Assembly: GCF_000588875.1 (NCBI RefSeq)
Contig: NZ_JEMV01000011.1
Coordinates: 15,526-79,525 of the forward strand
Origin: Sphingobium sp. Ant17
GTDB lineage: Bacteria > Pseudomonadota > Alphaproteobacteria > Sphingomonadales > Sphingomonadaceae
Reading direction: 5' to 3'
Length of the DNA: 64,000 bases
Part shown: one piece after another, positions 8,434 through 19,956 of the stretch
Position numbering within the stretch: the stretch's first letter is position 1
How the letters are laid out: each line of letters begins with the position of its first letter
Position numbers and translations under genes: made by a program
The notes under the pieces: generated by a model
The model's input: only the letters and a program-made list of their open reading frames with translations
Told to the model about the DNA's origin: nothing
Databases searched by the model: none

Positions 8434-11400
8434 TCGGGCGCATTCTCAGCCTGTCCGTCAGGATGCGATGGCTGGTGGCGTTTCTCACGCTACTGGTCGT
8501 GGCCTTTGGCGGATGGCAGATCACTAAGCTGCCGATCGATGCCGTGCCAGACGTCACCAATCGACAGGTGCAGATCAGTACATTCGTGCCCTCGCTGGGG
8601 CCGGTCGACGTCGAGAAACAGGTCACTTTCCCCGTCGAAACGGCATTGGCCGGCATTCCCGGCCTTGAAATGACGCGGTCCTTCTCGCGGAACGGCTTCA
8701 GCCAAGTCACGGCTGTATTCACCGACAGCACCGACGTCTATTTTGCCCGTCAGCAGGTCACAGAGCGCCTGGCCCAGGCCAAGGACAGCCTGCCCGACGG
8801 CGTCCAACCCAACCTCGCGCCGCTCAGCACCGGCCTTGGCGAGATCTTTTTCTACTCGGTCGCCTTCCGCCATCCCGACGGCAAAGGCGTAAAGGCCATA
8901 GATGGAAAACCAGGCTGGCAGTCGGACGGCAGCTATCTGACGCCCGAGGGCGAGCGGCTGACGACCGAACTGGCCAAGGCCGCCTATCTGCGCACGGTGC
9001 AGGATTGGATCATTCGCCCGCAAATGCGCAATGTTCTGGGCGTTGCCGGCGTCGATTCCAACGGCGGTTATGTGAAACAATATCTGGTCGAGCCCAAGCT
9101 GAACGCGCTTGCCACCTATGGTCTGTCGATTACCGAACTGGCAGACGCCTTGGAGCGGGCGAATGTGTCGGCTGGCTCCAACTATGTGCGCCGCGCCGGG
9201 GAAAGTTTCCTCGTCCGCGCCGACGCGCGGCTGAAGTCGATCGAGGATATTCAGGACGCGGTCGTGGCCACCCGGGCAGGTGTTCCGGTGCGGGTGCGCG
9301 ATGTAGGCGACGTCGTGATCGGCGGCGCCGTGCGCACCGGGTCGGCAGTCGCATGGGTTCCGAAGCGGTCATTTCCACCATCTTGATGCTGGTCGCGAAA
9401 ACAGCCGGGTCGTGGCTACCCGCGTCGCCGACAAATTGGTCGATATCAACAAATCGCTGCCGCCAGATGTTTTTGCCGAGGCGGTCTACAACCGGTCCAA
9501 GCTGGTCAACGCCACCATTGCCACCGTCGAAAAGAATCTGATCGAAGGCGCGCTTCTGGTCATCGTCATACTGTTTCTGCTGCTCGGCAATATCCGCGCG
9601 GCGCTGATCACGGCTGCAGTGATCCCGATCACCATGTTGATGACGGCATCCGGCATGAACGCCCTTGGCGTATCGGGTAATCTGATGAGCCTGGGCGCGC
9701 TCGACTTCGGACTTATCGTCGATGGCGCGGTCATCATCGTGGAAAATGCGCTGCGTCGTCTGGCCGAGCGACAGGAACATGAAGGTCGTCTGCTGACGCT
9801 GGACGAGCGGATGAGCGAAACGATCGATGCGGCCAAGGAAATGGTCCGGCCTACCGTCTTTGGCCAGCTCATCATCTTTCTCGTCTTCGTGCCGTTGCTG
9901 ACCTTCCAGGGGGTGGAGGGCAAGACCTTCGCGCCCATGGCGACAACCTTGATGCTGGCGCTTGCATCGGCGTTCGTCCTGTCGATCACCTTCGTGCCGG
10001 CGATGATCGCGATCGTCGTCAGCGGCAAGGTCAGTGAAACCGAAGTCAAGCCGATCCGCTGGTTTAAGGAGAAATATGCGCCGCTCCTCGACAAGGCAGT
10101 GGCGCGGCCGGTGCCGTTCGTCGCGGCCGGTGCGGGCATCTTCTTCGCTGCCGTTCTGGCGTTCGGCCTGCTGGGAGAGGAGTTCATGCCCCAGCTCGAC
10201 GAGAAGGACATCACGGTCACCAACTTCCGGGTGCCATCCGCCTCGATCGACCAATCGACGCAAATGCAGCTTCAGATCGAGAATGCGCTCAAGACGCTGC
10301 CCGAGGTGGAACTGGTATTTTCCAAGAACGGCAATGCCGACCTTGGCACCGACCCGATGCCGCCAAACTCGTCGGACACCTATGTCATTCCCAAGCCGGA
10401 AAGCGAATGGCCGGCCGAGGTGACGTCGAAGGAAGATATCCTGCGACGTATCGAAGAGCGCATGAAGCCGCTCATCGGCAATCGGACGGAGATCCAGCAA
10501 CCCATCCAGATGCGTTTCAACGAACTGATCGCCGGCGTGCGCGCCGACGTCGCGGTCAAACTTTATGGTGACGATCTGGAGGCGATGAGCGAGCAGGCTC
10601 GTCGCATCGCTGGCGTACTGCGCGGGATTCCGGGCGCAGGCGATGTCAGCGCCGAACAGACCGACGGCGCGCCGACGTTCGATGTCAAGATCGATCGGCA
10701 GGCTGCAGCACGTTACGGCCTCTCGGTGGAGGAAGTGGCCAACACTGTCTCTGCCGCGCTGGGTGGCCGGGAAGCGGGGCTGTTGTTCGAGGGCGATCGC
10801 CGCTTCGCGGTGGTGGTGCGCTTGCCCGATGCGCAGCGGGACGATGTCGAAACGCTGGGATCGATCCCGGTCATGCTGCCTGCGGCCGATGGTCAGGTGG
10901 CAGGCTCCATTCCGCTAAGGGAGGTGGCCCGGTTCAGCTATACGCAGGGGTTGAACCAGATCAGCCGCGAAAATGGCAAACGGATGGTGGTCGTTCAGGT
11001 CAACGTCCGTGGTCGCGACCTTGGCGGCTTCGTCGAGGAAGCCCAAAAGGCGATCGGCCAGATGCAACTCCCGTCAGGCATGTATACCGAATGGGGCGGG
11101 ACGTTCGAAAGCCTGCAGTCGGCGCGTTTGCGGTTGATGCTGGTCGTGCCGATCTGCTTCCTCGCCATCTATGCGTTGCTTTATATGGCGCTGGGCGGCT
11201 TCATTCCGGCGGCGATCGTGTTCAGCGCGGTGCCGATGGCGCTGGCGGGCGGGGTGTTCGCACTTCTGCTGCGCGGCATCCCCTTCTCCATCACGGCAGC
11301 GGTCGGCTTCATCGCGCTGTCCGGCGTCGCGGTGCTGAATGGTCTGGTCATGATGAGCGCCATCGGCAAGCATCGCGAAGATGGCGCAAGCGAGGATGAC

Positions 11401-11655
11401 GCCATTATCGGGGGGGCAATGGAGCGTGTCCGGCCGGTCCTGATGACGGCGTTGGTCGCCAGTCTTGGCTTCGTGCCGATGGCGCTCGCCACCGGCACGG
11501 GGGCGGAGGTTCAGCGGCCCTTGGCGACAGTGGTCATCGGCGGACTTATCACCTCGACCGCGCTCACATTGCTTGTGCTTCCCGCAATAACGGCGCTCGC
11601 GGCAAGGTGGCGAAGTTCTCGGAAAAAGGCCCGTTCGCAGCCGCTTGAGCCGTGA
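8430..11655 (+). pseudogene. czcA: CzcA-type heavy-metal RND pump, split by two 1-nt deletions
   Basis: Three frames add up to one HME-RND transporter of about 1075 residues. The first runs from ATG 8430 to about 9350 (VRTGSA); the second covers only about 9350-9395 (RMGSEAVISTILMLV); the third, from about 9397 (ENSRVVATRVADKLVDINKS), runs to 11655. One missing base near 9350 and one near 9395 explain both breaks. The HME signature LGALDFGLIVDGAVIIVEN (about 430) carries the proton-relay Asp residues, and about 12 TM helices are visible. The pump exports divalent cations; neighbours suggest Ni/Co/Cd. Confidence 0.85.
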
Positions 11656-11841
11656 AAATGATCTGGAATCGGACGCTTGTAACGCCCGATTCCATGTCTT
11701 TTACAAAGCCTGTGAGCGAACGCCGAAAACATTCGATTTGATACGGAATATGCGAGGAATTCGGAGGATTATTCCGCGAAATGGCATTCAAACCACATCC
11801 TACGCCTCTCAATGTCGATACGAATTTGGGGAGCCAAGACA

Positions 11842-12315
11842 ATGGCTGCACGCGAGATGGAAACGCAACGTGACCAGCGGCGCAATGGCCCCGGATTGCA
11901 AGCCGCGGGACTGTTGATCGCTGCGCTCATGATCAGCGGTTGTGGCGGGATACAGGAGAAAGCTGCTCCCGTCGTTGGATCGACAACGCATGCTCAGAGC
12001 GTCTTTGCGGCATGCTGGAAAACGGCTGGTGAAGGCCATGTGCGCGAGCGACGAGGCCCGCAGCATAGCCTTCGCTATTATTACGGCCTGCACCGGGACG
12101 CAGTCAGGGGGCAATGTCGTGCCTATGCAGACCGAACAAATGCGAGACTATGGGAGAAGATCAATAAGAAATATCCGGGGCTTTCTACTTCCCAGGCATT
12201 TGAAAAATCGTGCGGAAACGCCCTAAAAGTCGCGCATCATTACCAATATGACCTAACGCATTTCAGTGATCACTTGGCCTTGTGCCGCATGATGGCTGAA
12301 GAATTGGAAAATTGA
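11842..12315 (+). CDS. predicted lipoprotein of unknown function
   Basis: Starting at ATG 11842, preceded by ggggag, this 157-residue protein has a late hydrophobic segment with a lipobox (AALMISGCGG, Cys about 38). The mature part is basic with four more Cys residues and no recognisable domain (FAACWKTAGEGHVRER, RGQCRAYADRTNARLWEKIN). It is lower in GC than its neighbours and sits between czcA and the DUF4198 gene, so an envelope role in metal handling is only an inference. Confidence 0.6.
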   Translation: MAAREMETQRDQRRNGPGLQAAGLLIAALMISGCGGIQEKAAPVVGSTTHAQSVFAACWKTAGEGHVRERRGPQHSLRYYYGLHRDAVRGQCRAYADRTNARLWEKINKKYPGLSTSQAFEKSCGNALKVAHHYQYDLTHFSDHLALCRMMAEELEN

Positions 12316-12332
12316 ATAGGTTGGAGACTCGT

Positions 12333-13076
12333 ATGAGACTGGTTCGAACATTATCCGTCGCACTGGGTGTAAGCACGTTGCTGGCGGCAACCGCGCCGGT
12401 CGGTGCGCACGGCATCTGGTTCGCGCAGCGGGCGCGCCAACTGGCGCTGGTCTATGGCGTTGGCGCCGACGATCTGGACGCCGTCAAGCGCTTGCCATTG
12501 GTCAAGACGGTCACCGGCTATGACAGCGATTGGGCACCCGTCACCACCTCTCTTCGCGCCGCCGGTGCAATCCCGGTCGTCGACAGCGACGAACCGGTCG
12601 CGGCCGTCGCGGCCACCATGGATTATGGCTATTGGAGCAAGACCCCGGACGGAGAGTGGCATAACAAGGGCCGCGACGAAGTCCCCAACGCGACGCTTGC
12701 CGAGCATAATTTCAAATATGCGGTCCATCTGACGCAAGTGCCGACCAAGCCGGTGCCGCTGTTCGAGGGCCACACGCTTCAGGTCGTGCCCGCCGACCTT
12801 GCCATTCCCCAGAAAATGGGCGAGCCGATGAAGGTGCGCGTCTATTACAAGGGCAAGCCTGTCGCCGGTGCCACCGTGATGCAGGATTATGTCAACGATC
12901 CCGACGAAGTCGCCCCGGCCAAGACCGGCGCTGATGGCACCGCCACGATCAAGCTGCGCAACCAGGGCATCAACGTGCTGATGGCGATCTATGTTGGCCA
13001 GGCGACCGACAAGAAGGTCGATCATGAGGAATATCGCGCCTCGCTGTCCTTCGTCCTCCCTCACCTGCCCGAATAA
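12333..13076 (+). CDS. DUF4198 (NikM-type) periplasmic protein
   Basis: From ATG 12333, behind ggttggag, the 247-residue protein has a signal peptide ending near APVGAHG, exposing an N-terminal His as in metal-binding DUF4198/NikM proteins. Typical blocks are AEHNFKYAVHLTQVPTKPVP and KPVAGATVMQDYVNDPDEV, with the usual Ig-like C-terminal segment (KTGADGTATIKLRNQGINVL). The family accompanies nickel/cobalt transport systems. It begins a run of co-directional envelope genes to 16085. Confidence 0.78.
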   Translation: MRLVRTLSVALGVSTLLAATAPVGAHGIWFAQRARQLALVYGVGADDLDAVKRLPLVKTVTGYDSDWAPVTTSLRAAGAIPVVDSDEPVAAVAATMDYGYWSKTPDGEWHNKGRDEVPNATLAEHNFKYAVHLTQVPTKPVPLFEGHTLQVVPADLAIPQKMGEPMKVRVYYKGKPVAGATVMQDYVNDPDEVAPAKTGADGTATIKLRNQGINVLMAIYVGQATDKKVDHEEYRASLSFVLPHLPE

Positions 13077-13108
13077 GCCTTTCGGCCAATCCATTGGAGA
13101 CATGCATT

Positions 13109-13489
13109 ATGAAGATCGATCTTTTCCGCACGGGGCTTGCTGCCCTGGCACTTGCCGCGCTGCCCGCTTCCGCCTTCGCGCATGGCAGCATGAAGCCGCA
13201 ACATGGCGGCCTCGTACATATGTCGGGTGAAACCCTGATCGAACTGGTGACCGGCCCCAAGGGTGTCGACGTCTATCTGAGCGAAGAAGATGAGCCGGTG
13301 CCTGCCGCCGGTTACACCGCCAAGCTCACCCAGACGGCAGGGAGCGCCAAGACCGAAGCGGCGCTCAAGCCTGCCGGGGGCAACAAGCTGACTGCTGCCG
13401 GCTTCAAGGCGGCCAAGGGCGCGAAACTCGTTGTGGCCCTGATCGACAAGAGCGGCGCGAAAATCTTCGCGACGTTCCAGACCAAGTAA
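13109..13489 (+). CDS. small secreted protein of the nickel-type cluster
   Basis: ATG 13109 follows ttggaga; the frame's earlier ATG at 13094 would spoil the signal peptide. The 126-residue protein has a clear signal peptide (FRTGLAALALAALPASAFAH) whose cleavage would leave His-Gly-Ser-Met at the mature N-terminus, a possible metal-binding end. The rest is a small beta-rich domain (VDVYLSEEDEPVPAAGYTAK). Unknown family; 32 bp after the DUF4198 gene and 10 bp before hupE, so cotranscribed. Confidence 0.7.
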   Translation: MKIDLFRTGLAALALAALPASAFAHGSMKPQHGGLVHMSGETLIELVTGPKGVDVYLSEEDEPVPAAGYTAKLTQTAGSAKTEAALKPAGGNKLTAAGFKAAKGAKLVVALIDKSGAKIFATFQTK

Positions 13490-13499
13490 AGGCGCCGAC

Positions 13500-14228
13500 A
13501 TGCACAGCGCGATCCGGTTTCCGCTCCAACCCCAGATATTGCGGCGGATCGTGCTGCTGCTTTTGGGCTTGGCCATGGCGTTCATGAGCGCGACGCTCTG
13601 GGCGCATGGCGTCAACGAGAATGACAAGGCCTTCATCGAAGGTGCGTCAGGCGTCAACATCATCCCCTATATGTATCTGGGGGCCAAGCACATGGTCACC
13701 GGCTACGACCATCTGCTGTTCCTGGCCGGGGTCATCTTCTTCCTCTATCGGTTGAAGGACGTCGGCGCCTATGTGACGCTGTTCGCGATCGGCCACAGCA
13801 CCACGCTGCTGTTGGGCGTGATCTTCGACATTCGCGCCAACCCTTACATCATCGACGCGATCATCGGCCTGTCGGTCGTCTACAAGGCGATCGATAATCT
13901 GGACGGGTTCAAGACCTGGTTCGGCGTATCGCCCAATCCCAAGGCGGCGGTGCTGATCTTTGGTTTCTTCCATGGCTTTGGCCTGGCCACCAAGATCCAG
14001 GAACTGACGCTGGCCAAGGACGGGCTGATCCCCAACCTCATCAGCTTCAACGTGGGCGTTGAGATGGGCCAGTTCATGGCGCTGACCGTGATCCTCCTGC
14101 TGATGAACCTGTGGCGCATGTCGTCCAGTTTCAACCGAACGGCCACCGTCGCCAACGCCGCGCTCATGACCGCCGGCTTCGTCCTCATCGGCTTCCAGTT
14201 GGCCGGCTATTTTACCCAGGGTGCCTGA
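13500..14228 (+). CDS. HupE/UreJ-type nickel/cobalt permease
   Basis: This 242-residue protein has a signal-like first helix ending ATLWAHG and about six further membrane helices. Metal-permease motifs include YLGAKHMVTGYDHLLFLAGV (HupE-like GxDH), FAIGHSTTLLLG, and FFHGFGLATKIQEL. HupE/UreJ proteins import or shuttle Ni or Co. Clustered with efflux genes, it may scavenge metal in the periplasm or supply a nickel enzyme; direction of transport is not shown by the sequence. Confidence 0.8.
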   Translation: MHSAIRFPLQPQILRRIVLLLLGLAMAFMSATLWAHGVNENDKAFIEGASGVNIIPYMYLGAKHMVTGYDHLLFLAGVIFFLYRLKDVGAYVTLFAIGHSTTLLLGVIFDIRANPYIIDAIIGLSVVYKAIDNLDGFKTWFGVSPNPKAAVLIFGFFHGFGLATKIQELTLAKDGLIPNLISFNVGVEMGQFMALTVILLLMNLWRMSSSFNRTATVANAALMTAGFVLIGFQLAGYFTQGA

Positions 14229-14229
14229 C

Positions 14230-14847
14230 ATGACCATGCAAACTGCTTCCGCACTTCCGACCTCGATCAAGCCCTCGCCTTCCACGCTTGCCAAGGCGAC
14301 CGGCGGCGCGGCCATCGCGGCCGTTGCTATTCTCACCTTGTTCGTGCTGCCGGCCGAATATGGCATCGACCCCACCGGCGTCGGCACGGCGCTTGGCCTC
14401 AACGGCATGGTCACCGGCGAAGCGGCCGAAACAGCCCCCGCGCCCGCGCCGGAAGCTGCCGGCCCAACCGACATCGCGATTCCGACCAAGGCGACCATCG
14501 CCAAGTCGGCCGCATGGCGACAGGACGAGATGACCATCACTCTGGCACCTCATAGCGGGCAAGAGGTGAAGGCGCACATGGTCAAGGGTGACAGCTTCAT
14601 CTTCCAGTGGAAGTCGACAGGTGGTCCGGTGAAGGCCGAAATGCACGGCGAAAAAACCGGCGTCACCGACGGCTCCTTCACCGACTATTGGAAGGAACTC
14701 GAACTTACCGGCGGTCAGGGCGACTTCACTGCGCCCTTCGATGGCACCCATGGCTGGTATTTCCGCAACAAGGGCGAAACGCCGATCACCGTCACCGTCA
14801 AGACGGTCGGCTTCTACAAGGATCTCTTCCTGCCCAAGGGTGAGTGA
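14230..14847 (+). CDS. membrane-anchored periplasmic protein of the nickel-type cluster
   Basis: The 205-residue protein starts at ATG 14230, 2 bp after the hupE stop. It has one TM helix (about 28-46, AAIAAVAILTLFVLPAEYGI), an Ala/Pro linker, then a periplasmic beta-sandwich-like domain (HSGQEVKAHMVKGDSFIFQW; GDFTAPFDGTHGWYFRNKGE). Conserved-looking but no named family recognised; similar proteins are called transmembrane anchor proteins beside HupE-like genes. Confidence 0.68.
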   Translation: MTMQTASALPTSIKPSPSTLAKATGGAAIAAVAILTLFVLPAEYGIDPTGVGTALGLNGMVTGEAAETAPAPAPEAAGPTDIAIPTKATIAKSAAWRQDEMTITLAPHSGQEVKAHMVKGDSFIFQWKSTGGPVKAEMHGEKTGVTDGSFTDYWKELELTGGQGDFTAPFDGTHGWYFRNKGETPITVTVKTVGFYKDLFLPKGE

Positions 14848-14870
14848 AGAGCCAGGCGAGGGATAATCAG

Positions 14871-16085
14871 ATGAACAGCATTGCGGGCCAGGCGCCCCTT
14901 ACAGCCCTAAACCCCGGCATGACATCGCCTGTCGCCGCTGCAAAGGCGCGCACGCGTTTGATCGCCATCGACGCGCTGCGTGGTTTGGTGATGCTGTTCA
15001 TGCTGGTCGATCATGTCCGCGAAACATGGTTCCTGCATTTGCAGGTCACAGATCCCGTTGACGCGAATATAACCGATCCGGGACTCTTCTTCACGCGCCT
15101 GCTCTCCACCTTCTGCGCGCCGACTTTCGTCGCGCTGACCGGCCTTTCGGCATGGCTCTACGGCCAGTCGCATAGTCGGGCTCAGGTGTCTGAGTTCCTG
15201 CTGAAGCGCGGGCTTTTTCTGATCTTCCTGGAATTCACGATTGTCTGCTACGCTTGGCCAACACAGGCCAACACATTCCCGCCCCCCACCATCTGGTTCC
15301 AGGTGATCTATACGATCGGCATCAGCATGATCGCGCTGGCGGCGCTGCTCCATCTGCCGCGCCCTGCGCAGTTCGCTCTGGGTTTGGCGATCGTCTGCCT
15401 TCACAATCTGCTCGATCCGATTCGCTTGAGCCCGGATTCTCCCTTCTTCATTCCATGGGCGATGCTCCATCAGCGCGACAAATTCGAGATCGCCGGGATC
15501 CTGTTCAAGACGACGTATCCGGCGCTGCCCTGGATCGGCATCATCCTGTTAGGCTATGCCTGCGGTCCGTGGTTCGCGCGGGGCACCGATCCCAAGCCAA
15601 GGATCAAGCGGCTGGCTATGCTTGGCCTGGGCCTGCTTGTCGGCTTCCTGCTCATCCGCACGCTCAATTTCTATGGCGACAAGCCCTGGTTCATCGCGGA
15701 CACGTCGTTGCGAACCGTCATGAGCTTCCTCGCGCTCACCAAATATCCGCCATCGCTGCTCTTCCTGATGCTGACCGTGGGCACCGGATGCCTGTTGCTG
15801 GCGCTGTGCGAGAAGTTCGAGGATAGCAAGATGATGCCGACGCTCGCCATGCTGGGCGGCGCGCCGATGTTCTACTACATCCTCCATCTCTACACGCTCA
15901 AGCTGCTCTACAATATCGCGATGCTGCTTTACGGCCCGACGAAGGGCGCCGTGTTCGGTGTCGATAATCTGAGGTGGGTATGGATCTGGGTGTTTATATT
16001 GATCCCGGTTCTCTATTTTCCAACGAGATGGTTCGCCCGGCTCAAGCAGCGCCGCAAGGATATCTGGTGGCTGAAATATCTTTGA
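14871..16085 (+). CDS. DUF1624/HGSNAT-type membrane acyltransferase-like protein
   Basis: This roughly 404-residue polytopic membrane protein begins, after a short cytoplasmic tail, with RLIAIDALRGLVMLFMLVDH, the signature of the heparan-alpha-glucosaminide N-acetyltransferase catalytic family (DUF1624). About 10 hydrophobic helices follow; the conserved His is in LVDHVRETWF. The ATG at 14871 has gaggg 7 bp upstream; a GTG at 14844 overlapping the previous stop is an alternative start. It is last in the run of co-directional envelope genes. Substrate unknown. Confidence 0.72.
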   Translation: MNSIAGQAPLTALNPGMTSPVAAAKARTRLIAIDALRGLVMLFMLVDHVRETWFLHLQVTDPVDANITDPGLFFTRLLSTFCAPTFVALTGLSAWLYGQSHSRAQVSEFLLKRGLFLIFLEFTIVCYAWPTQANTFPPPTIWFQVIYTIGISMIALAALLHLPRPAQFALGLAIVCLHNLLDPIRLSPDSPFFIPWAMLHQRDKFEIAGILFKTTYPALPWIGIILLGYACGPWFARGTDPKPRIKRLAMLGLGLLVGFLLIRTLNFYGDKPWFIADTSLRTVMSFLALTKYPPSLLFLMLTVGTGCLLLALCEKFEDSKMMPTLAMLGGAPMFYYILHLYTLKLLYNIAMLLYGPTKGAVFGVDNLRWVWIWVFILIPVLYFPTRWFARLKQRRKDIWWLKYL

Positions 16086-16318
16086 TTGCGAGATTGTAGT
16101 GAGATGCCGCTGGTTCAATGTCAGCCAGAAAGCAGCTTCGTTGCAGCATGAATCGGAGCAGCTGCCAGTCCGGCTTTGCAGCAGTTTGCGAGCTTACAAA
16201 TAGAATTGCGGACGGTCTGCTGTTGCGATGAGAAATTTGGTCGCCAAACGGCTGATTCGGGTCGAGGGCAGAGATCACCTGTTAACACGGATCGCACGCG
16301 CCGGTGGCCAACCAGCTG

Positions 16319-17257
16319 TCAGACAATGTTTGGTGATTTGGGCACGTCGGCAACACCGCACCGTTCAGGCAATACCCGCACCACCGGTGACGCCATGACC
16401 TCGCCGGTGATATAACTGCCCTCCTGCGACGCCAGCAGCACATAGATGGGCGCGATCTCGACGGGTTGGCCGGGGCGGCCGAACTGGCTCTGCTCGCCGA
16501 ATTTCGTGACCTTTTCCTGCGGCTGACCCCCAGTGGATTGCATAACCGTCCAGAAGGGGCCGGGCGCCACGACATTGGCGCGGATGCCTTTCTCGATCAG
16601 TTGCTTGGCCAGCGCCTTGGTATAGGCCACTATCCCCGCCTTGGTCGTCGCATAGTCGAGGAGGATGGCCGATGGATCATAGGCCTGGATCGACGCGGTC
16701 GTGATGACCGAGGCACCGGCAGGCAGATGCGGCACCGCCGCCTGCACGATCCAGTGCAACGCATAGAGGTTGGTCTTCATCGTGCGGTCGAAATCATCTG
16801 AGCTCAGCACCTGCACATCGTCCCGGAACTGCTGACGGCCCGCATTGATGACCAATATGTCCAACCCGCCAAGACCGGCGACGGCATCGTCGACCAACTG
16901 GCGGCACCAGGCTTCATCCATCACGTCGCCGGGAAGCGCGACGGCTTTGCGCCCCTCCGCTTCGATCAGAGCTATCACGGCCTGCGCATCGCTCTCTTCG
17001 CTGGGCAGATAGGCAATGGCGACATCGGCCCCTTCCCGTGCGTAAGCGATAGCCGCTGCCCGACCAATGCCGGAATCGCCACCCGTGACGAGCGCCTTGC
17101 GCCCCTTAAGCTTGCCCGACCCCACATAGCTCTCTTCGCCATGGTCCGGTGTCGGGTCCATCTGCGCCGCTATGCCTGGGGCTGGCTGGGGCTGCTTGGG
17201 GAAAGGCGGTTTGGGATATTGGTCGCGTGGATCTTGCAGGGTGAGGCGATCGGCCAT
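16319..17257 (-). CDS. SDR-family oxidoreductase with a frameshifted C-terminal tail
   Basis: This is a classical short-chain dehydrogenase of the YdaD/GSP39 type: an N-terminal extension ([20 protein letters not shown]), the NAD(P) motif [13 protein letters not shown] at about 150, and catalytic Ser-Tyr-Lys (TTASIQ ... DYATTKAG). As read, the tail after YITGEV is abnormal. Inserting one base at about 16396 gives [16 protein letters not shown] and a stop at 16365, the usual ending, so the last about 28 residues are probably an artefact. ATG 17257 has aaggag upstream. Related enzymes are induced in stress and oxidise sugars or alcohols; substrate unknown. Confidence 0.8.
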   Translation of the reverse strand: MADRLTLQDPRDQYPKPPFPKQPQPAPGIAAQMDPTPDHGEESYVGSGKLKGRKALVTGGDSGIGRAAAIAYAREGADVAIAYLPSEESDAQAVIALIEAEGRKAVALPGDVMDEAWCRQLVDDAVAGLGGLDILVINAGRQQFRDDVQVLSSDDFDRTMKTNLYALHWIVQAAVPHLPAGASVITTASIQAYDPSAILLDYATTKAGIVAYTKALAKQLIEKGIRANVVAPGPFWTVMQSTGGQPQEKVTKFGEQSQFGRPGQPVEIAPIYVLLASQEGSYITGEVMASPVVRVLPERCGVADVPKSPNIV

Positions 17258-17408
17258 GATGGCTCCTTGCTGATGAATGGCGAGCGGACATTTCGCCGTC
17301 GCTCCGAAGGCTGAAGGTCGAATTACGAGCCACCCCGGCCGCCAGTTCCTGCGTTAGGCTTGGCCATGCCCCGGTTCACCGAATGACGACGTCTTTGGCC
17401 GCAACAGA

Positions 17409-19885
17409 CTAAAGATCGGGCAGGATCTGGTCGGCTCTGCCCCAATGGGCCAGATCCTTGGAAGCGGCGCGCTTCAGCATTTCGCCTGCGTCCCCGATAT
17501 GCCATTGGTCCGGGCCGTCCAGCGTGCGCAGTTCCTCCCAGCTGAGCGGCACCGCGATCGGTGCGAACGGCCGCGACCGTGCGCTATAGGGCATGACGGC
17601 GGTCGCGCCGCGCTGGTTGCGCAGATAGTCGATGAAGATCTTGCCCGTCCGCTTCGCCTTGGCGAGCGCAGCCGTAAATCGGTCGGGGTCGGCCTGTGAC
17701 AGCGCGGTGGCGAAACGATGCGCGAAATCCTTGACCTGCGGCCACTCGGCGCTGGGGGTCAGCGGCGCGATCACATGCACGCCCTTGCCACCGGTCATCA
17801 TCGGAAAGGTGACGAGCCCCATCTGCACCAGCATATCCTGCAGATGGAAGGCCGCCGACACCACATCCTTGAACGCCAGCCCCTCGTCGGGATCAAGATC
17901 GAACACCAGCCGGTCGGGCTTCTCGACATCCTCGATCCGGGCACCCCAGCCGTGAAATTCGATCGTCCCCATCTGAACGCAGGTCAGCAGCCTGCGGGCG
18001 TATCGACGAACAGATAGGGTTCTTCATGGCCGTCCTTTTCCAGGATGCCCACCTGTTTGACGTCGTCGCCGAAACTGCCAGCATCATGTTTTTGGAAGAA
18101 GCATTTCTTGTCGCGGCCTTGCGGGCAGCGCACGAGGCTGATCGGCCGACTGCCTGCCCAAGGCAGCATGATATCCGCTACCGCTTCATAATAGTCGGCT
18201 AGCTCGCCCTTGGTGAGCTTGCCCTCCGGGAAGATTACCCGGTCGCGATTGCTGATCTTAACGCCGTTGGTCGCGGCGGGCTGCGTCGCCTGTTCGACGG
18301 GCGCTTCGACCTCCAGCACCACCGCTTCCGGCTTCTTGTCTTCGCGTAATCCGAGATAGCTTGAATGGCGCAGCACGCCTTCGTCGGTAAATTCCGCAAA
18401 GGCGACCTCGGCGACCAGTTTCGGTTTGATCCAGTGTGCGTTGCGTACTGCCGCGCGCGGGGCCTCGACCGTCGGCGTCTTCCGGGCTAGCGGTGCCATC
18501 AAGGCCAGCAGCCGCTCCATCTCGTCCGCTGAAAAGCCGGTGCCGACTTTCCCGGCGAACCGAAGCGTGCCTTTGTCATGGACGGCCAGCAGCAGCGAAC
18601 GGAACCCGCGCTGCTTGTCCGAGGGCAACCAGCCCACAATCACGAACTCCTGACGGCGGGTGCATTTGGTCTTGACCCAGCCGCTCGATCGCGATCCGGA
18701 ATAGCGGGCATCCCCCCGCTTGGAGATGACGCCTTCAAGTCCCGCGCCGCAAAAGCGCTCGAACAACTGCTCGCCGCGCCCGATGATATGGTCGGAATAG
18801 CGGATATGGCCCGCGCCATCGCCGAGCAGCGTGGCGAGCATCGCCTTGCGTTCAAGCAAGGGCCGCCCGGTCAAATCCTCGCCATTCAATGCCAGCAAGT
18901 CGAAGGCCATATAGTCGATTTTTCCGGGATCGTCCTTGAGCGCCGCCTGCAAACCCTGAAAGCTGGTGCGGCCATCGGCTAGGATCACCACGGCCTCGCC
19001 GTCAATCAGGGCGCTTGATGCATCCAGCTTTGTCGCGTCGGCGATCAACCCGGCACAGCGATCGGACCAGTCGAGGCCGGATCGTGTATAGGCGCGGCCA
19101 TTGCCGCCGCCGATGGCCAGCAACGTGCGATAGCCATCATATTTTAGCTCATGGAGCCAATGACTGCCTGCAGGCACATGGTCGACAAGTGTCGCCAGTT
19201 GCACAGGCTGAAAAGGCGGCGGGACATCGCCCTTGGCATTCCCGCGCGCAGTCGCCTTCGCCTTTGCGACTTTGCGCTGGGAAATGGGTTTGCCAGCGGC
19301 GATTTCCTCCATCGTGCGGCCACTGTCGATGCTGGTGAGATGGTGACTGACCAGATCGTCCGACCCGCCGGCAAAAGCGTCGCTGACTTTGCGCAATATC
19401 CAGTTTTCGCCGCGCTCCTTTCCGCGTGGCTTGAGCCGGAACAAGACCCACTCTCCCTGCATCCGGCGGCCATGCAGGATGAAATGGAGATGCCCTTCGG
19501 CCAGTGTCTTGCACGGGTCTTTACCTGCTATCGGTTCCCATGTGCCATTGTCCCACAGCATGACGGTGCCGCCGCCATATTCCCCTTTGGGGATCAGGCC
19601 TTCGAACCGTGCATAATCAAGCGGGTGATCCTCGGTTCGCACCGCCAGGCGTTTGTCGTCGGGATTGGCGCTCGGCCCACGGGTGACGGCCCAGCTAACC
19701 AGCACGCCGTCCAGTTCCAACCGGAAGTCATAATGCAACCGCGACGCTGCATGTTTCTGGACGACAAAGCCGTTGCCGGCCGTCGGAAACTCCGCACCAG
19801 CAGGCTCGGCCGTGCGTGCGAAGTCACGCTTTGCCCGATAGAGGTCGAGACTGTCTTTAGGGCTTTTGTCCTGCGCCTTTGCCAT
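17409..19885 (-). pseudogene. ligD: LigD multifunctional NHEJ ligase/polymerase, split by a 1-nt deletion
   Basis: Two frames give an about 826-residue LigD with order phosphoesterase (about 20-180, HYDFRLELDGVLVSWAVTRG), ATP-dependent ligase (about 215-510, motif I ELKYDGYR with the nucleotidyl Lys), and primase-like polymerase (about 540-826). The first frame stops at 17984-17986 after VDTPAGC; one missing base near 17991 restores PAGLLTCVQMGTIEFHGWGA and the polymerase active site (DRLVFDLDPDEGLAF) continues to 17409. LigD repairs double-strand breaks with Ku. Start ATG 19885. It lies in a same-strand set with GNAT and ku. Confidence 0.87.
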
Positions 19886-19956
19886 GTTGGTTCGGTCCGT
19901 TGCTTTGCCCCTCAATCCGCAAGCGTGCCAACTCGTTCCGGGGGTATCGCAAACGA

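Noticed and set aside
9130-10500. Long minus-strand ORF (456 residues) opposite czcA
   Set aside because: Low-complexity Arg/Asp/Gly/His shadow of a GC-rich coding strand; czcA motifs are clear on the plus strand.
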